Assembly (NCBI GenBank): GCA_023389055.1
Contig: JAEWFA010000037.1
Span: 62,001 to 126,000, forward strand
DNA from: Pseudomonadota bacterium
GTDB lineage: Bacteria; Pseudomonadota; Gammaproteobacteria; Burkholderiales; Burkholderiaceae_E
Reading direction: 5' to 3'
Length of the DNA stretch: 64,000 nt
Both the position numbers and the translations under genes were made by a program. The stretch's first letter is position 1, and the number at the start of each line of letters is the position of its first letter. The notes under the pieces are model-generated. The model had not been told where the DNA came from. It saw only the letters and a list, made by a program, of their open reading frames with translations, and made no database searches. Below, piece after piece: positions 33,359-41,249 of the stretch.

Positions 33359-35743
33359 CTACTTGCTCAACTCCGCAACTTGCTCGACCGGCTCATCCGT
33401 CCTCTGCCGGGACTCTCGCCTGAGTTGGTGAAGTCCTTTCAGGATCTTCTCGGGCGAGAACGGAGTCGAGTACATCCGAACGCCGGTAGCGTCATAGATC
33501 GCATTGGCAATCGCAGCCAGGATTCCGGAGACAAGCCCCTCACCGACCTCCTTCACACGATAGGGCTTGCCGACCGTGTATTGCTCGGTTATTACCTCGG
33601 CGTCATCCGACTCGGTCATCTCGTGAATGGTCGGCATCCGGTAGTCAAGCCACGTCGGGTTCAACGTGTATCCGCTCTTGGTCATCACCTCTTCAAGGAA
33701 CGCGTGGCCCAACGCCATCGACACTTGCCCGTCGACCTGGCCACTGACGAGCGCGGGATTGACCGGGAAACCACAGTCGTGGACTGTCAGGGCGCGAATT
33801 ACCCGCGCCTCGCCCGTCTCGCAGTCGACTTCGACCTCAGCCACCTGGCAACTGAACGCGTAGTTCTCGCTCCAGCGCCCCTTGGTCGTGGCGAGACTCG
33901 GGTGGGCAGGCTCGTCACGCATCGTCCGCCAGTAGCCCTCGCCGATGATCGTGTCACCGCGCCGAGTTGCGACACTGAACGCGATGATCTCGCGGTACGT
34001 CATGCGTTGTTCCGGCTGTCCACGCCGCTGCACGCACTTGCCGCCGATCTCCAGATCCTCGACGGCGCACTCGAAGCGCTCCGCGACCAGCCGCAACATC
34101 TTGTCGCGGGCGTTTCCAGCCGCCTGCCTCGCGGCATTGCCGGTGACGTAGGTCATCCCGCTGATCCAGGCACCGATATCCTGAGGGGTGGTATCGGTAT
34201 CCGAAGAGATGATCTTCACGTCCTCGAGAGGGAGGTACAACTCCTCCGCAACGATCTGCGAGATTACGGTCTCGGCGCCCTGCCCGACATCGATCGCACC
34301 AGTCAAGACCGTCGCGGACCCGTCATCGGCCATCTTCACGATTACGCCGGATCCGTTCGGGTAGATGAGCGAGCCGCCAAAATAGGAGCTGACGCCCATT
34401 CCGATCCCACGACGAATCGTCCCTTCGTTCTTGCGACCCTGCCCGTGCTTCGCGAGGAAATCCGACTTCTCCGCCGCAACCTTGATGCAGTCGATGAGAC
34501 CGGCTTCGTGAACGTTGTCGCCGTTCGGCAACTCCTCCCAGGGTCGGCGAGCGTTTCGGAGACGTATGGTCACCGGATCGATACCCAGGTCCTGCGCGAT
34601 CCGGTCGAGTTGTGATTCGATTGCGAACCGGATCTGTGGGCAGCCATGCCCGCGTTGCGGCGCACGTACCGGGTTGTTGGTGTGGACGGAAAGCCCCTCG
34701 TACGCGAGGTTGGGGATGCGGTAGGGAAGCATCGTGAAGCCCCACGCGAGGAAGATCACGACGACTCCACTTCCCCGATACGCACCCGCGTTGTTGATCG
34801 CGCGCACCTGCTGCGCAACGATCGTTCCATCCCTTCGGACACCCGTCTTGATCTCCATGATCAGCGGCTGACCGTGTCGATACGCAGAAAAGATCTCCTC
34901 GCGAGTCGCAACGATGCGCACCGGGCGACCGGTGATCATCGACAGACGGGCAGCGCAGTATTCGTGCGAATAGAGATCGATCTTCCCGCCGAACGTACCG
35001 CCGACATACGTCTTGTGAACCCGCACGGCGGAAAACGGCAGGTCGAGAACCTTGGCCAGCTTCGACCGCTTCACGAACGTCCCCATCGAGGACGTCCACA
35101 CGTTCAACTTGTCGTCCTCCCAATGCGCGAGCGTCGCCTGCGGCTCCAGGTAGCCGTGAGTGCGCAGATGGCTCTCGAACCGGTCCTCACGAACGTAGTC
35201 CGCTTCGCGAAACCCTTCCTCCACGTTCCCCCACCCGGTCGCCGTCCGGCCGCCGATATTGGAGAAGGGCGTCTCACCTTTCACCTTCGGATGGGTTGGA
35301 TGAATCTGCGGAGCATCCGGTTTCATGGCTTCAAAAGGATCGAACACGGCCGGAAGCAGTTCGTATTCGACTTCGATTAGATCGATCGCCCTTTGCGCGG
35401 TGAACGCGTCGATCGCCGCTACAGCAGCGATCTCTTCGCCAACGTGACGCACCTTTTCACGCGCAAGCACCTCCTGGTCGGGCGGATAACGTGGAGTCTC
35501 GACGAAGCCGTGCTTGATTCCTTTCGTGTCTTCGACCGTGATGACCGCTTCGACACCCGGAAGCGCCATGGCTTTCGATGTATCGATGCGCACGATCCTT
35601 GCGTGCGGATGAGGGCTGCGCAGAATGCGGCCCGTCAGCATCCCAGGCAGCTTGACGTCCTGCGTGTATACCGCTCGCCCCGTAACCTTGTCGGGACCAT
35701 CCTTGCGGGCGCAACTCTTTCCCACGTACGACAACTGGCTCAT
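33359..35743 (-). CDS. hcrA: 4-hydroxybenzoyl-CoA-reductase-like molybdenum subunit
   Basis: This 794-residue large subunit of the xanthine-oxidase family starts with the small N-terminal domain (GRAVYTQDVKLPGMLTGRIL). The Mo-binding domains show YVGGTFGGKIDLYSHEYCA, PVRAPQRGHGCPQIRFAIES, GSGVIVKMADDGSATVLTG, AIDVGQGAETVISQIVAEEL and a terminal VKEVGEGLVSGILAAIANAI containing the catalytic-Glu motif. Its length and its FAD- and FeS-subunit partners fit 4-hydroxybenzoyl-CoA reductase better than CO or xanthine dehydrogenases. Substrate specificity is inferred from the partners. The ATG at 35743 has GGAG upstream. The last about 20 residues are a Glu/Arg-rich tail. Confidence 0.85.
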   Translation of the reverse strand: MSQLSYVGKSCARKDGPDKVTGRAVYTQDVKLPGMLTGRILRSPHPHARIVRIDTSKAMALPGVEAVITVEDTKGIKHGFVETPRYPPDQEVLAREKVRHVGEEIAAVAAIDAFTAQRAIDLIEVEYELLPAVFDPFEAMKPDAPQIHPTHPKVKGETPFSNIGGRTATGWGNVEEGFREADYVREDRFESHLRTHGYLEPQATLAHWEDDKLNVWTSSMGTFVKRSKLAKVLDLPFSAVRVHKTYVGGTFGGKIDLYSHEYCAARLSMITGRPVRIVATREEIFSAYRHGQPLIMEIKTGVRRDGTIVAQQVRAINNAGAYRGSGVVVIFLAWGFTMLPYRIPNLAYEGLSVHTNNPVRAPQRGHGCPQIRFAIESQLDRIAQDLGIDPVTIRLRNARRPWEELPNGDNVHEAGLIDCIKVAAEKSDFLAKHGQGRKNEGTIRRGIGMGVSSYFGGSLIYPNGSGVIVKMADDGSATVLTGAIDVGQGAETVISQIVAEELYLPLEDVKIISSDTDTTPQDIGAWISGMTYVTGNAARQAAGNARDKMLRLVAERFECAVEDLEIGGKCVQRRGQPEQRMTYREIIAFSVATRRGDTIIGEGYWRTMRDEPAHPSLATTKGRWSENYAFSCQVAEVEVDCETGEARVIRALTVHDCGFPVNPALVSGQVDGQVSMALGHAFLEEVMTKSGYTLNPTWLDYRMPTIHEMTESDDAEVITEQYTVGKPYRVKEVGEGLVSGILAAIANAIYDATGVRMYSTPFSPEKILKGLHQLRRESRQRTDEPVEQVAELSK

Positions 35744-35768
35744 GGAACATCTCCGAGCGGCGCAATGG

Positions 35769-36284
35769 TTACCGGGTTACCGGAAGCACACCCTGATCCG
35801 AGGCCTGCAGCACTGCCTCGACGATCGCGTTGTACCCGGTGCAGCGGCAAAGGTTTCCCTCGAGCGCTTTCTTGATTTCGGGCACGGTCGGCTTCGGGTT
35901 CTCTTCCAGCAGCGAAGTGATCGACATCAGCATCCCGGGTGTGCAGAAACCGCACTGAATCGCGCCCTGATCAAGGAATGCTTGTTGAATCGCGCTGATC
36001 TTCCCGCCTTCGACGAGTCCTTCGACCGTACGTATGTCCTTGCCGTCGCAGTCCACCGCCAGCGTGAGACAGGACAGCATGGGGCGCCCGTCGATCAGGA
36101 CGGTGCATGCACCGCAAGTTCCCTGCTCGCAACCATCTTTGGTACCTGTGAGTCCGATGACCTCTCGGATCACTTCGACCAAGGCGTTACGCGGCTCCAC
36201 GGTGACGTAGCGCCACACGCCGTTTACGCAGAGTTCGACGATTCGCCGCGGCGCCGATTTGCGCCTTTCCGCCCGCTTCAGCAT
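35769..36284 (-). CDS. hcrC: 2Fe-2S subunit of the hydroxybenzoyl-CoA-reductase-like enzyme
   Basis: This 171-residue small subunit has the two ferredoxin-type clusters of the family: plant-type CEQGTCGACTVLIDGRPMLSC and the C-terminal QCGFCTPGMLMS followed by EGNLCRCTGYNAIVEAV. The N-terminus is a basic stretch (KRAERRKSAPRR). ATG at 36284 has AGGAGG nine bases upstream; longer versions overlap the FAD subunit gene. It passes electrons between the FAD/4Fe-4S subunit and the Mo centre. Confidence 0.92.
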   Translation of the reverse strand: MLKRAERRKSAPRRIVELCVNGVWRYVTVEPRNALVEVIREVIGLTGTKDGCEQGTCGACTVLIDGRPMLSCLTLAVDCDGKDIRTVEGLVEGGKISAIQQAFLDQGAIQCGFCTPGMLMSITSLLEENPKPTVPEIKKALEGNLCRCTGYNAIVEAVLQASDQGVLPVTR

Positions 36285-36306
36285 TTGCCCGCTTCCTCCT
36301 GGAGTA

Positions 36307-37308
36307 CTAATGGCCGCGCGCCTTGTGCGCCGCGGACTCGAGCGTGCGGCGCAACTTGATGCGCACGTCGTCGCGTATGTAGCTCTTCGTGAACCCGTGA
36401 TGCGGAAGGGGATTGAGCTCCTTCGCTGCAGCGGTGGCGACTTCAGAAAGAGTCGCCTCGTCGGGAACGCGCCCGGTAAGCGCCTCTTCCGCTGCAAAAA
36501 GCCGCACCGGTCGCTCGCGAACGGCGCCGATGACGATTCGCGCCGAACGGCACGCGCCGGAGGCTTGGTCGAGCCCGATCGATACGGCGATGACTGCAAT
36601 CCCGAACTCGAGCCCGCCTCGCCGCGCCGATTTGCAATACCCCCAACCGGAACGCGCCGGTGCTCGCGGAACGATGACTGCGGTCAACAGTTCGTCGTGC
36701 GCCAGTTGGATCGGAGACATGCCGTCGCCGGAATAGAGGGATTCGACGTTCATCCGACTTATTCCCGCTTCGCCACGCACCTCCACTTGCGCGTCGAGCG
36801 CAATCAACGCCGGGGCGGTATCGGACATGTACACCGACCAGCACGTCCCTTTGGCATTCGTCGGGAACGGATAGCAGACGTCTCCGCCACGCTTGTAGCA
36901 GGGCGCCTTGAACTGGTAGTCGTGCTTCTGATTCAGATAGAGGCAGCGAGTCTCCTGACACAGGTTCCCGCCGAGAGTCCCCATCTGCCGAATCTGGTTT
37001 CCCGCCACCGAGGCTGCCGCCTTCGCCAGCATGGGCAACGCCGTACGGACGAGGGCAAAATTCTCGAGCGCGGCCAGCCGGGTCAATGCGTCGATACGGA
37101 CGCTTCCATCGGGGAGGAGCGAAGGCGGCTCGGGAGACAGCGCCGCCAGGCTGATCAGCGTCGAAGGACGCACGATCTCGGTTCGCATGTTCGGCAGAAG
37201 GTCCGTTCCGCCGGCGGCCACGCACGCTCCCGCGCCGAGTCCCCTCAATTTCTCACTGGCGTCTTCGAAGCTGGCCGCACGCTCGTAGTCGAAGTCGTAC
37301 AGGATCAT
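36307..37308 (-). CDS. hcrB: FAD and 4Fe-4S subunit of the hydroxybenzoyl-CoA-reductase-like enzyme
   Basis: This 333-residue FAD subunit has AAGGTDLLPNM (31-41) and QMGTLGGNLC (108-117). Unlike common CO/xanthine FAD subunits it carries the cysteine insertion of 4-hydroxybenzoyl-CoA reductase beta: Cys122 (TRCLYLNQ), Cys137 (APCYKRGGDVC), Cys145 and Cys156 (GTCWSVY). These match the four ligands of the extra 4Fe-4S cluster that lets the family run in the reductive direction. This is the strongest evidence for the enzyme type. ATG at 37308; the promoter and a palindrome lie 60-100 bp upstream. It is the first gene of the leftward unit. Confidence 0.9.
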   Translation of the reverse strand: MILYDFDYERAASFEDASEKLRGLGAGACVAAGGTDLLPNMRTEIVRPSTLISLAALSPEPPSLLPDGSVRIDALTRLAALENFALVRTALPMLAKAAASVAGNQIRQMGTLGGNLCQETRCLYLNQKHDYQFKAPCYKRGGDVCYPFPTNAKGTCWSVYMSDTAPALIALDAQVEVRGEAGISRMNVESLYSGDGMSPIQLAHDELLTAVIVPRAPARSGWGYCKSARRGGLEFGIAVIAVSIGLDQASGACRSARIVIGAVRERPVRLFAAEEALTGRVPDEATLSEVATAAAKELNPLPHHGFTKSYIRDDVRIKLRRTLESAAHKARGH

Positions 37309-37364
37309 GCGCGTAGTCTCCGAGGTGGGAGCTGCAACGCTGCAGATGCCACGGCGTTTTGGGC

Positions 37365-37412
37365 TCACACAGTTTGTGGGCCCAACTATGTGGCTCGTCG
37401 AGAGGCGAAACA
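37365..37412 (-). promoter_or_regulatory. Promoter with overlapping dyad in front of the reductase operon
   Basis: On the minus strand TTGTTT (plus 37407-37412) and CATAGT (37384-37389) are 17 bp apart, a plausible sigma-70 promoter, about 75 bp from the hcrB start. It overlaps an imperfect dyad, CACACAGTT (37365-37373) against AACTATGTG (37383-37391), around GGGCCC. The arms differ at one position. A MarR- or LuxR-type regulator of the same block could bind here. The rest of 37309-37619 shows no gene. Confidence 0.5.
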
Positions 37413-37619
37413 ATCACCCTTTGGTAGGAGTTTTCTTTAGGCTTGAAGATGTTTCACGCCGGCGGCATCGCGACGCAGCGTTCAAGAGCGAATTCGTCAG
37501 ACTTGGGGCGCTGCGCAAGGCTCGGGCACAACGGAAGTGCCACCTCGCTGGTACACTTCGCTACGTGGAGTCTTCCGGGCGAGCTTTCATAAATCGTTGA
37601 CACACAAGAGACTTTTGCG

Positions 37620-37640
37620 ATCAGGGACCGCATCCCTGAT
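37620..37640. repeat. Inverted repeat at the right repeat boundary
   Basis: ATCAGGGA (37620-37627), CCGCA, TCCCTGAT (37633-37640) is a perfect 8-bp dyad. Its right arm is the first eight bases of the shared direct repeat, while the left arm is not part of the tRNA sequence. It may be a recombinase core or a by-product of the joint formation. Confidence 0.45.
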
Positions 37641-37686
37641 GCGCCACCATCTTTCGAGAGGCCTTGCGAGTCGACGACTTGCAAGG
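37633..37686 (+). repeat. Right copy of the 54-bp direct repeat (tRNA-Met 3' end plus terminator)
   Basis: This is the same sequence as 21267-21320 with two changes, in the same orientation. It contains the final 17 nt of tRNA-Met including CCA and the terminator arms. The upstream DNA shows no more tRNA sequence, so it is an attachment-site-like scar and not a gene. Genes to its right look like core chromosome, so this copy may be the original flank of the tRNA locus. Confidence 0.85.
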
Positions 37687-37695
37687 TTTTTTTTT
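37657..37695 (+). terminator. Rho-independent terminator in the right repeat
   Basis: CCTTGCGAGTC, loop GAC, GACTTGCAAGG forms an 11-bp stem with one G-U pair and is followed by nine T residues. It is the counterpart of the terminator at 21291-21330. Confidence 0.8.
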
Positions 37696-37753
37696 AGCGC
37701 TCGAACGCCGCCTCGCCCGCACGCCCGATGAACGGGCCTTCGCGCACTCCGCC

Positions 37754-38659
37754 ATGCTCGTACAACGCATCCTCACGATCATCCTGCCCGTGTTCATCAC
37801 GATCGCGATCGGGTACGGCTATGCGCGCTGGCGTGGGGCGGGCGTCCGGGACGAGATGGCGGCAGTGAACCGGATCAGCATGGACATCCTTTGCCCGCTG
37901 CTGGTGCTCACCGCATTCGCGTCGAAGGATTTCGATCTCGCGAGCAACCTGGAGCTGATCGCGGCGGGAATCGCGATCTCGATCGGCTCGGGGCTGTTCG
38001 CCTGGCCGCTGGCGCGCTTGCTGGGCTATGACCTGCGCAGCTTCGTGCCGCCGATGATGTACAACAACTGCGGCAACATGGGGCTGCCGCTCGCTGCGCT
38101 GGCCTTCGGGCAGGCCGGCCTCTCGGCAGCAGTGGCGCTCTTCATGGCCGGCAGCCTCGTCTACTTCTCCTTCGGCATCAAGATCGTCGAAGGTCGCCGC
38201 GGCAGCGGCACGTCGTGGAAATTCCTCACCAGCCCGATGATGCTGGCGATGATCGCGGGCCTGCTGCTGGCGTGGGCGCAAGTCGCGCTGCCCGACACAC
38301 TGTTCACCGCGTTGCAGATGTTGGGCCAGGCGTGCATCCCGCTGATGCTCTTCGCGCTCGGCGTGCGAATGCTCGACGTGAGCTTCGCGAGTTGGCGCAT
38401 CGGGCTGGTCGGCGCAGTCGCGTGTCCGCTCACGGGTCTCGCGGTCGCATGGCTGCTCGATGCCGGGTTCACGTTCACGCCGGATCAGCGCGCACAAGTC
38501 TATCTCTTCGCGGCCCTGCCGCCGGCGGTGCTCACCTTCCTCGTCGCCGAGCAGTTCGACCAGGAGCCGGACAAGGTCGCGGCCATCGTCCTGCTCGGCA
38601 ACCTCGCTGCGGTCGTGTTCGTGCCGATCGGTTTGTGGCTGGGCCTGGCGAGTTCCTGA
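37754..38659 (+). CDS. AEC-family permease
   Basis: This 301-residue membrane protein of the auxin efflux carrier (AEC) family has about ten hydrophobic segments. ILTIILPVFITIAIGYGYA comes first, followed by MDILCPLLVLTAFASKDFD, MYNNCGNMGLPLAALAFG (the family Asn-Cys-Gly-Asn motif), and FAALPPAVLTFLVAEQF near the end. Such carriers export or import small carboxylates such as malate. The ATG at 37754 starts the first hydrophobic helix; longer readings enter the direct repeat. It is the first gene right of the repeat and stands convergent to the next gene, with a 12-bp gap. Confidence 0.88.
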   Translation: MLVQRILTIILPVFITIAIGYGYARWRGAGVRDEMAAVNRISMDILCPLLVLTAFASKDFDLASNLELIAAGIAISIGSGLFAWPLARLLGYDLRSFVPPMMYNNCGNMGLPLAALAFGQAGLSAAVALFMAGSLVYFSFGIKIVEGRRGSGTSWKFLTSPMMLAMIAGLLLAWAQVALPDTLFTALQMLGQACIPLMLFALGVRMLDVSFASWRIGLVGAVACPLTGLAVAWLLDAGFTFTPDQRAQVYLFAALPPAVLTFLVAEQFDQEPDKVAAIVLLGNLAAVVFVPIGLWLGLASS

Positions 38660-38671
38660 ACGCGCTCGTTC

Positions 38672-39388
38672 TCAGTAGCCGGAGAACTCCTCGGTGCGGA
38701 TATCGTCCTCGTCGACCGGGAGCTCGACGAGCAGGCGACGCATCGCCTTGACCATCCCCTCGGGGCCCGACAGATACCAGATCGGCGCGGCTAGCTCCGG
38801 GACCCAACGCCGGATCGTCTCCGCGGCGATGCGACCGCTCTCGCCGTTCCATCCGGGCGGCACCGCATCCGTCACCACGGGCACGAAACGGAAGTTCGGA
38901 TTCTGCTCGGCGAAGCGCACGAAATCGGCCTGGAACGGCGCATCGTCGATCGAACGGTTCGCGTGCAGCAGCAGGATCCGGTGCCCGGTCCCATCGTGCG
39001 TTGCCTGCGCCACGATGCTGCGCACCGGCGTCGCACCGATGCCGCCGACGATGAACACCGCCGGGCGGCTTTGCTTGTTGTGCAGCCGGAAGTCGCCGTA
39101 GGGAGCGTCGAGCTTCACTTCGCTGCCGGGCGCGAGATTGCGCAGCACGCGCTTGAAGGCCGTGTCGCGCAATCGGGTTGCGAAGCCGATCTCGGGTTCG
39201 TACGGCGCGGTGATGAACGAGAAGCCGCGAACGTTCCCCTCGGCGTCGGTCTCCGGCGGGTCGATCAGCGTGATGTCGGCGAACTGACCGGCGCGATAGT
39301 CGAAGCCCTTCGGCTTCTCGAAGAAGAAGGCGCTCGTCTCGCGCGCGACCGGCTCCTTGCGCATCAGCCGGATGTTCAGTATCGCCAT
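38672..39388 (-). CDS. Ferredoxin-NADP reductase-type flavoprotein
   Basis: This 238-residue FAD/NAD(P)-binding reductase has FDYRAGQFADITLIDPP and RGFSFITAPYEPEIGFATRL as the FAD-binding RxxS-type region (about 40-80). AVFIVGGIGATPVRSIV is the NAD-binding glycine motif, and IWYLSGPEGMVKAMRRLL is the C-terminal segment. No 2Fe-2S domain is attached, so it needs a separate electron carrier. ATG at 39388 with GGGAGAG upstream. It diverges from the TrmB-like regulator over 220 bp and may be controlled by it. Confidence 0.85.
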   Translation of the reverse strand: MAILNIRLMRKEPVARETSAFFFEKPKGFDYRAGQFADITLIDPPETDAEGNVRGFSFITAPYEPEIGFATRLRDTAFKRVLRNLAPGSEVKLDAPYGDFRLHNKQSRPAVFIVGGIGATPVRSIVAQATHDGTGHRILLLHANRSIDDAPFQADFVRFAEQNPNFRFVPVVTDAVPPGWNGESGRIAAETIRRWVPELAAPIWYLSGPEGMVKAMRRLLVELPVDEDDIRTEEFSGY

Positions 39389-39558
39389 CGTCCACTCTCC
39401 CCGCGGTTCAACGCATCGGTCCAATGCTCGCTCGATCGGCGACGAGCCGCGCGAGAAGAACTTTTGGCGGTGCGCTTATGCGTTGCCGTCGCACCGCAGA
39501 CGCACTCGCCTTCCCCGCTCGAGGACGCGGGAATGACGGCGCCGACGCCGCAGCGGCC

Positions 39559-39583
39559 TATAGTAGTTGCTGAAACGACTACT
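39559..39583 (+). promoter_or_regulatory. Promoter and palindrome in front of the TrmB-family gene
   Basis: AGTAGT (39562-39567) and ACTACT (39578-39583) form a perfect 6-bp dyad with a 10-base spacer. It overlaps a TATAGT -10-like box at 39559-39564, 26-50 bp before the GTG of the regulator gene. The arms resemble the TACT/AGTA halves reported for archaeal TrmB sites, but with a different layout. Autoregulation is a reasonable inference. Confidence 0.5.
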
Positions 39584-39608
39584 ACGACTCCATTTCGTCC
39601 CTCCAACC

Positions 39609-40478
39609 GTGAAACTCCACGCGCTGCTCCAGGAACTCGGGTTCGGCGAATACGAGGCGAAGGCCTACGTGGCGCTCGCCAGCGCGGGGCAATGCAGCGG
39701 CTACGAGGTGGCCAAGGCAGCCGCCGTCCCCCGGGCGAACGTCTACGCGGTGCTCGACCGGTTGATCGCGCGCGGCGCAGCGCAACGCTTCGATACGGCC
39801 GAAGGAGTGCGCTACGCCGCCACGCCCGCGTCGCAGATGTTGCGGCGCCTCGAACAGAAGCATCAACGCACGCTGGCGGCAACGCGGCAGGGACTGGGCG
39901 ACATCCAGCCGCCGCAGAACGAGATTCCGCCGGCCTTCACGTTGCGCGCAGAAAACGAGTTGCTCGATCGTGCGCGTGCGGCGATCGACGCTGCACGCAA
40001 GACTCTGCTGCTCGCCGTGCAGCCCCAGGAAGCGGCTCGATTGTCCGAAGCGTTGCAACACGCGCGCGCTCGAGGCGTCGCGATCACCACCGTCTGCCTT
40101 GAAGCGTGCGAGCGTGAATGCGGCGCATGCGCGGGCGACGTCTATCGCTTCCAGGCGGCGCCGGGCGGCGGAATGCGCTGGTTGCTGCTCGTCGCCGACC
40201 AGCGCGAGGCGCTCGTCGGCCAGTTCGATCGCGCCACGGTCCAGGGAGTGGTCACCGCACAGCCTCCGGTGGTCGAGCTGACCGGCGCTTACATCCGACA
40301 GGGCCTGTCGCTGGCGCTGTTGAGCAACGAACTCGGCGCGCGACTGCGGCAGCTGATGTCGCCACGAACACGACAGGCGTTGGATCGCCTGTACCCGGGC
40401 GAGGGGTTCCTCGCCCATCTGCGCAGCCTGGGCACGCCGGCATTCCCGGAATCCAGCGAACGACAGGCTCGCGACTGA
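39609..40478 (+). CDS. TrmB-family transcriptional regulator
   Basis: This 289-residue regulator starts with the TrmB winged helix: LLQELGFGEYEAKAYVALAS, then CSGYEVAKAAAVPRANVYAV and LDRLIARGAAQRF. A coiled segment follows, then an effector-binding domain (LLDRARAAIDAARKTLLLAVQ, RARGVAITTVCLE, WLLLVADQREALVGQF). The GTG at 39609 gives the canonical N-terminus; an earlier start at 39567 lies within the palindrome. TrmB regulators are mostly archaeal sugar sensors and less usual in Proteobacteria. The 17-bp gap to the next gene and the AGAAGGAG between them indicate an operon. Confidence 0.85.
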   Translation: MKLHALLQELGFGEYEAKAYVALASAGQCSGYEVAKAAAVPRANVYAVLDRLIARGAAQRFDTAEGVRYAATPASQMLRRLEQKHQRTLAATRQGLGDIQPPQNEIPPAFTLRAENELLDRARAAIDAARKTLLLAVQPQEAARLSEALQHARARGVAITTVCLEACERECGACAGDVYRFQAAPGGGMRWLLLVADQREALVGQFDRATVQGVVTAQPPVVELTGAYIRQGLSLALLSNELGARLRQLMSPRTRQALDRLYPGEGFLAHLRSLGTPAFPESSERQARD

Positions 40479-40495
40479 AGAAGGAGTGATCAATC

Positions 40496-41113
40496 ATGTC
40501 CACGCCAAGAGCTTTGCCGAAACTCGTTGCAGCCCTCGCACTGTTGCTCGGCGGCGCATCGTTCGCCGCCGGATCGATGGCCGCCGATGCGATGAACTGG
40601 TTCGGTGGCCCGATCTACGAGGGCCCGCCGGCGCTCGAAGCTACCGCGGCCCTCGTGAAGGCGGGTGGCGGACCCGAAAACTTCAGTTTCTCGAAGGCGC
40701 TCGTCGCGATGCTCGGCGAGAAGACAGTCAACGCCGAGGTGGCCAAGCTGAACAAGCAATACGGCGAGAAGCAGACGACCGCGTTCATCGACGGAATGAC
40801 CTATGCCGTCAAGGACGGGCTGAAGCGGGCCACCGAAGCCGGCGTGAAGCTGCCCGCAGCGCCGGCGAACCTGAAGGGCACCGAGTTGGCGAAGACGCTG
40901 GTCCAGGCGGGAACGGTGGACAGCACGTTCTGGTCAGGCCACCTCTTCGACAAGGCGCTCTCTCACCCCATCCACAACATCGTGATGGCGGACATCGAGT
41001 CGAAGTCCGGCCGTGACGCCGACCAGAACGTCCACAAGATCCTGAACCAGGCGATGTTCGACGTGGCACAGGCACTCGGCATGAAGGACGTCGAGCTCGC
41101 TTCGCTGCATTGA
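40496..41113 (+). CDS. Secreted protein of unknown function
   Basis: This 205-residue protein has a Sec signal peptide (LVAALALLLGGASFAAGSMA). The mature part of about 175 residues is helical and mostly charged, without cysteines. It shows MNWFGGPIYEGPPALEAT, SFSKALVAMLGEKTVNAEVA and HIPI-like segment DKALSHPIHNIVMADIES, with several His residues that might bind metal or haem. I do not recognise the family. A strong AAGGAG precedes the ATG. It follows the TrmB-like gene, so it is probably its target or partner. Confidence 0.75.
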   Translation: MSTPRALPKLVAALALLLGGASFAAGSMAADAMNWFGGPIYEGPPALEATAALVKAGGGPENFSFSKALVAMLGEKTVNAEVAKLNKQYGEKQTTAFIDGMTYAVKDGLKRATEAGVKLPAAPANLKGTELAKTLVQAGTVDSTFWSGHLFDKALSHPIHNIVMADIESKSGRDADQNVHKILNQAMFDVAQALGMKDVELASLH

Positions 41114-41249
41114 CCAGGACGTTCGGGACGCCGGGCGCGTCCCGAATTGACCGCGGGACGTCTCGTTCGTTCCGTGGCCGGCGGCGGCTTCTGCTCTACG
41201 CTGCAAGCACATTCGCGCGAGCAGCATCGGTCGCCGCCGGAACCAGCCC

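Noticed and set aside
33359..35743. Selenocysteine-encoding TGA in the Mo subunit
   Set aside because: The frame is uninterrupted. In YqeB-type enzymes selenium is a labile ligand and not an encoded residue, so no TGA is expected.
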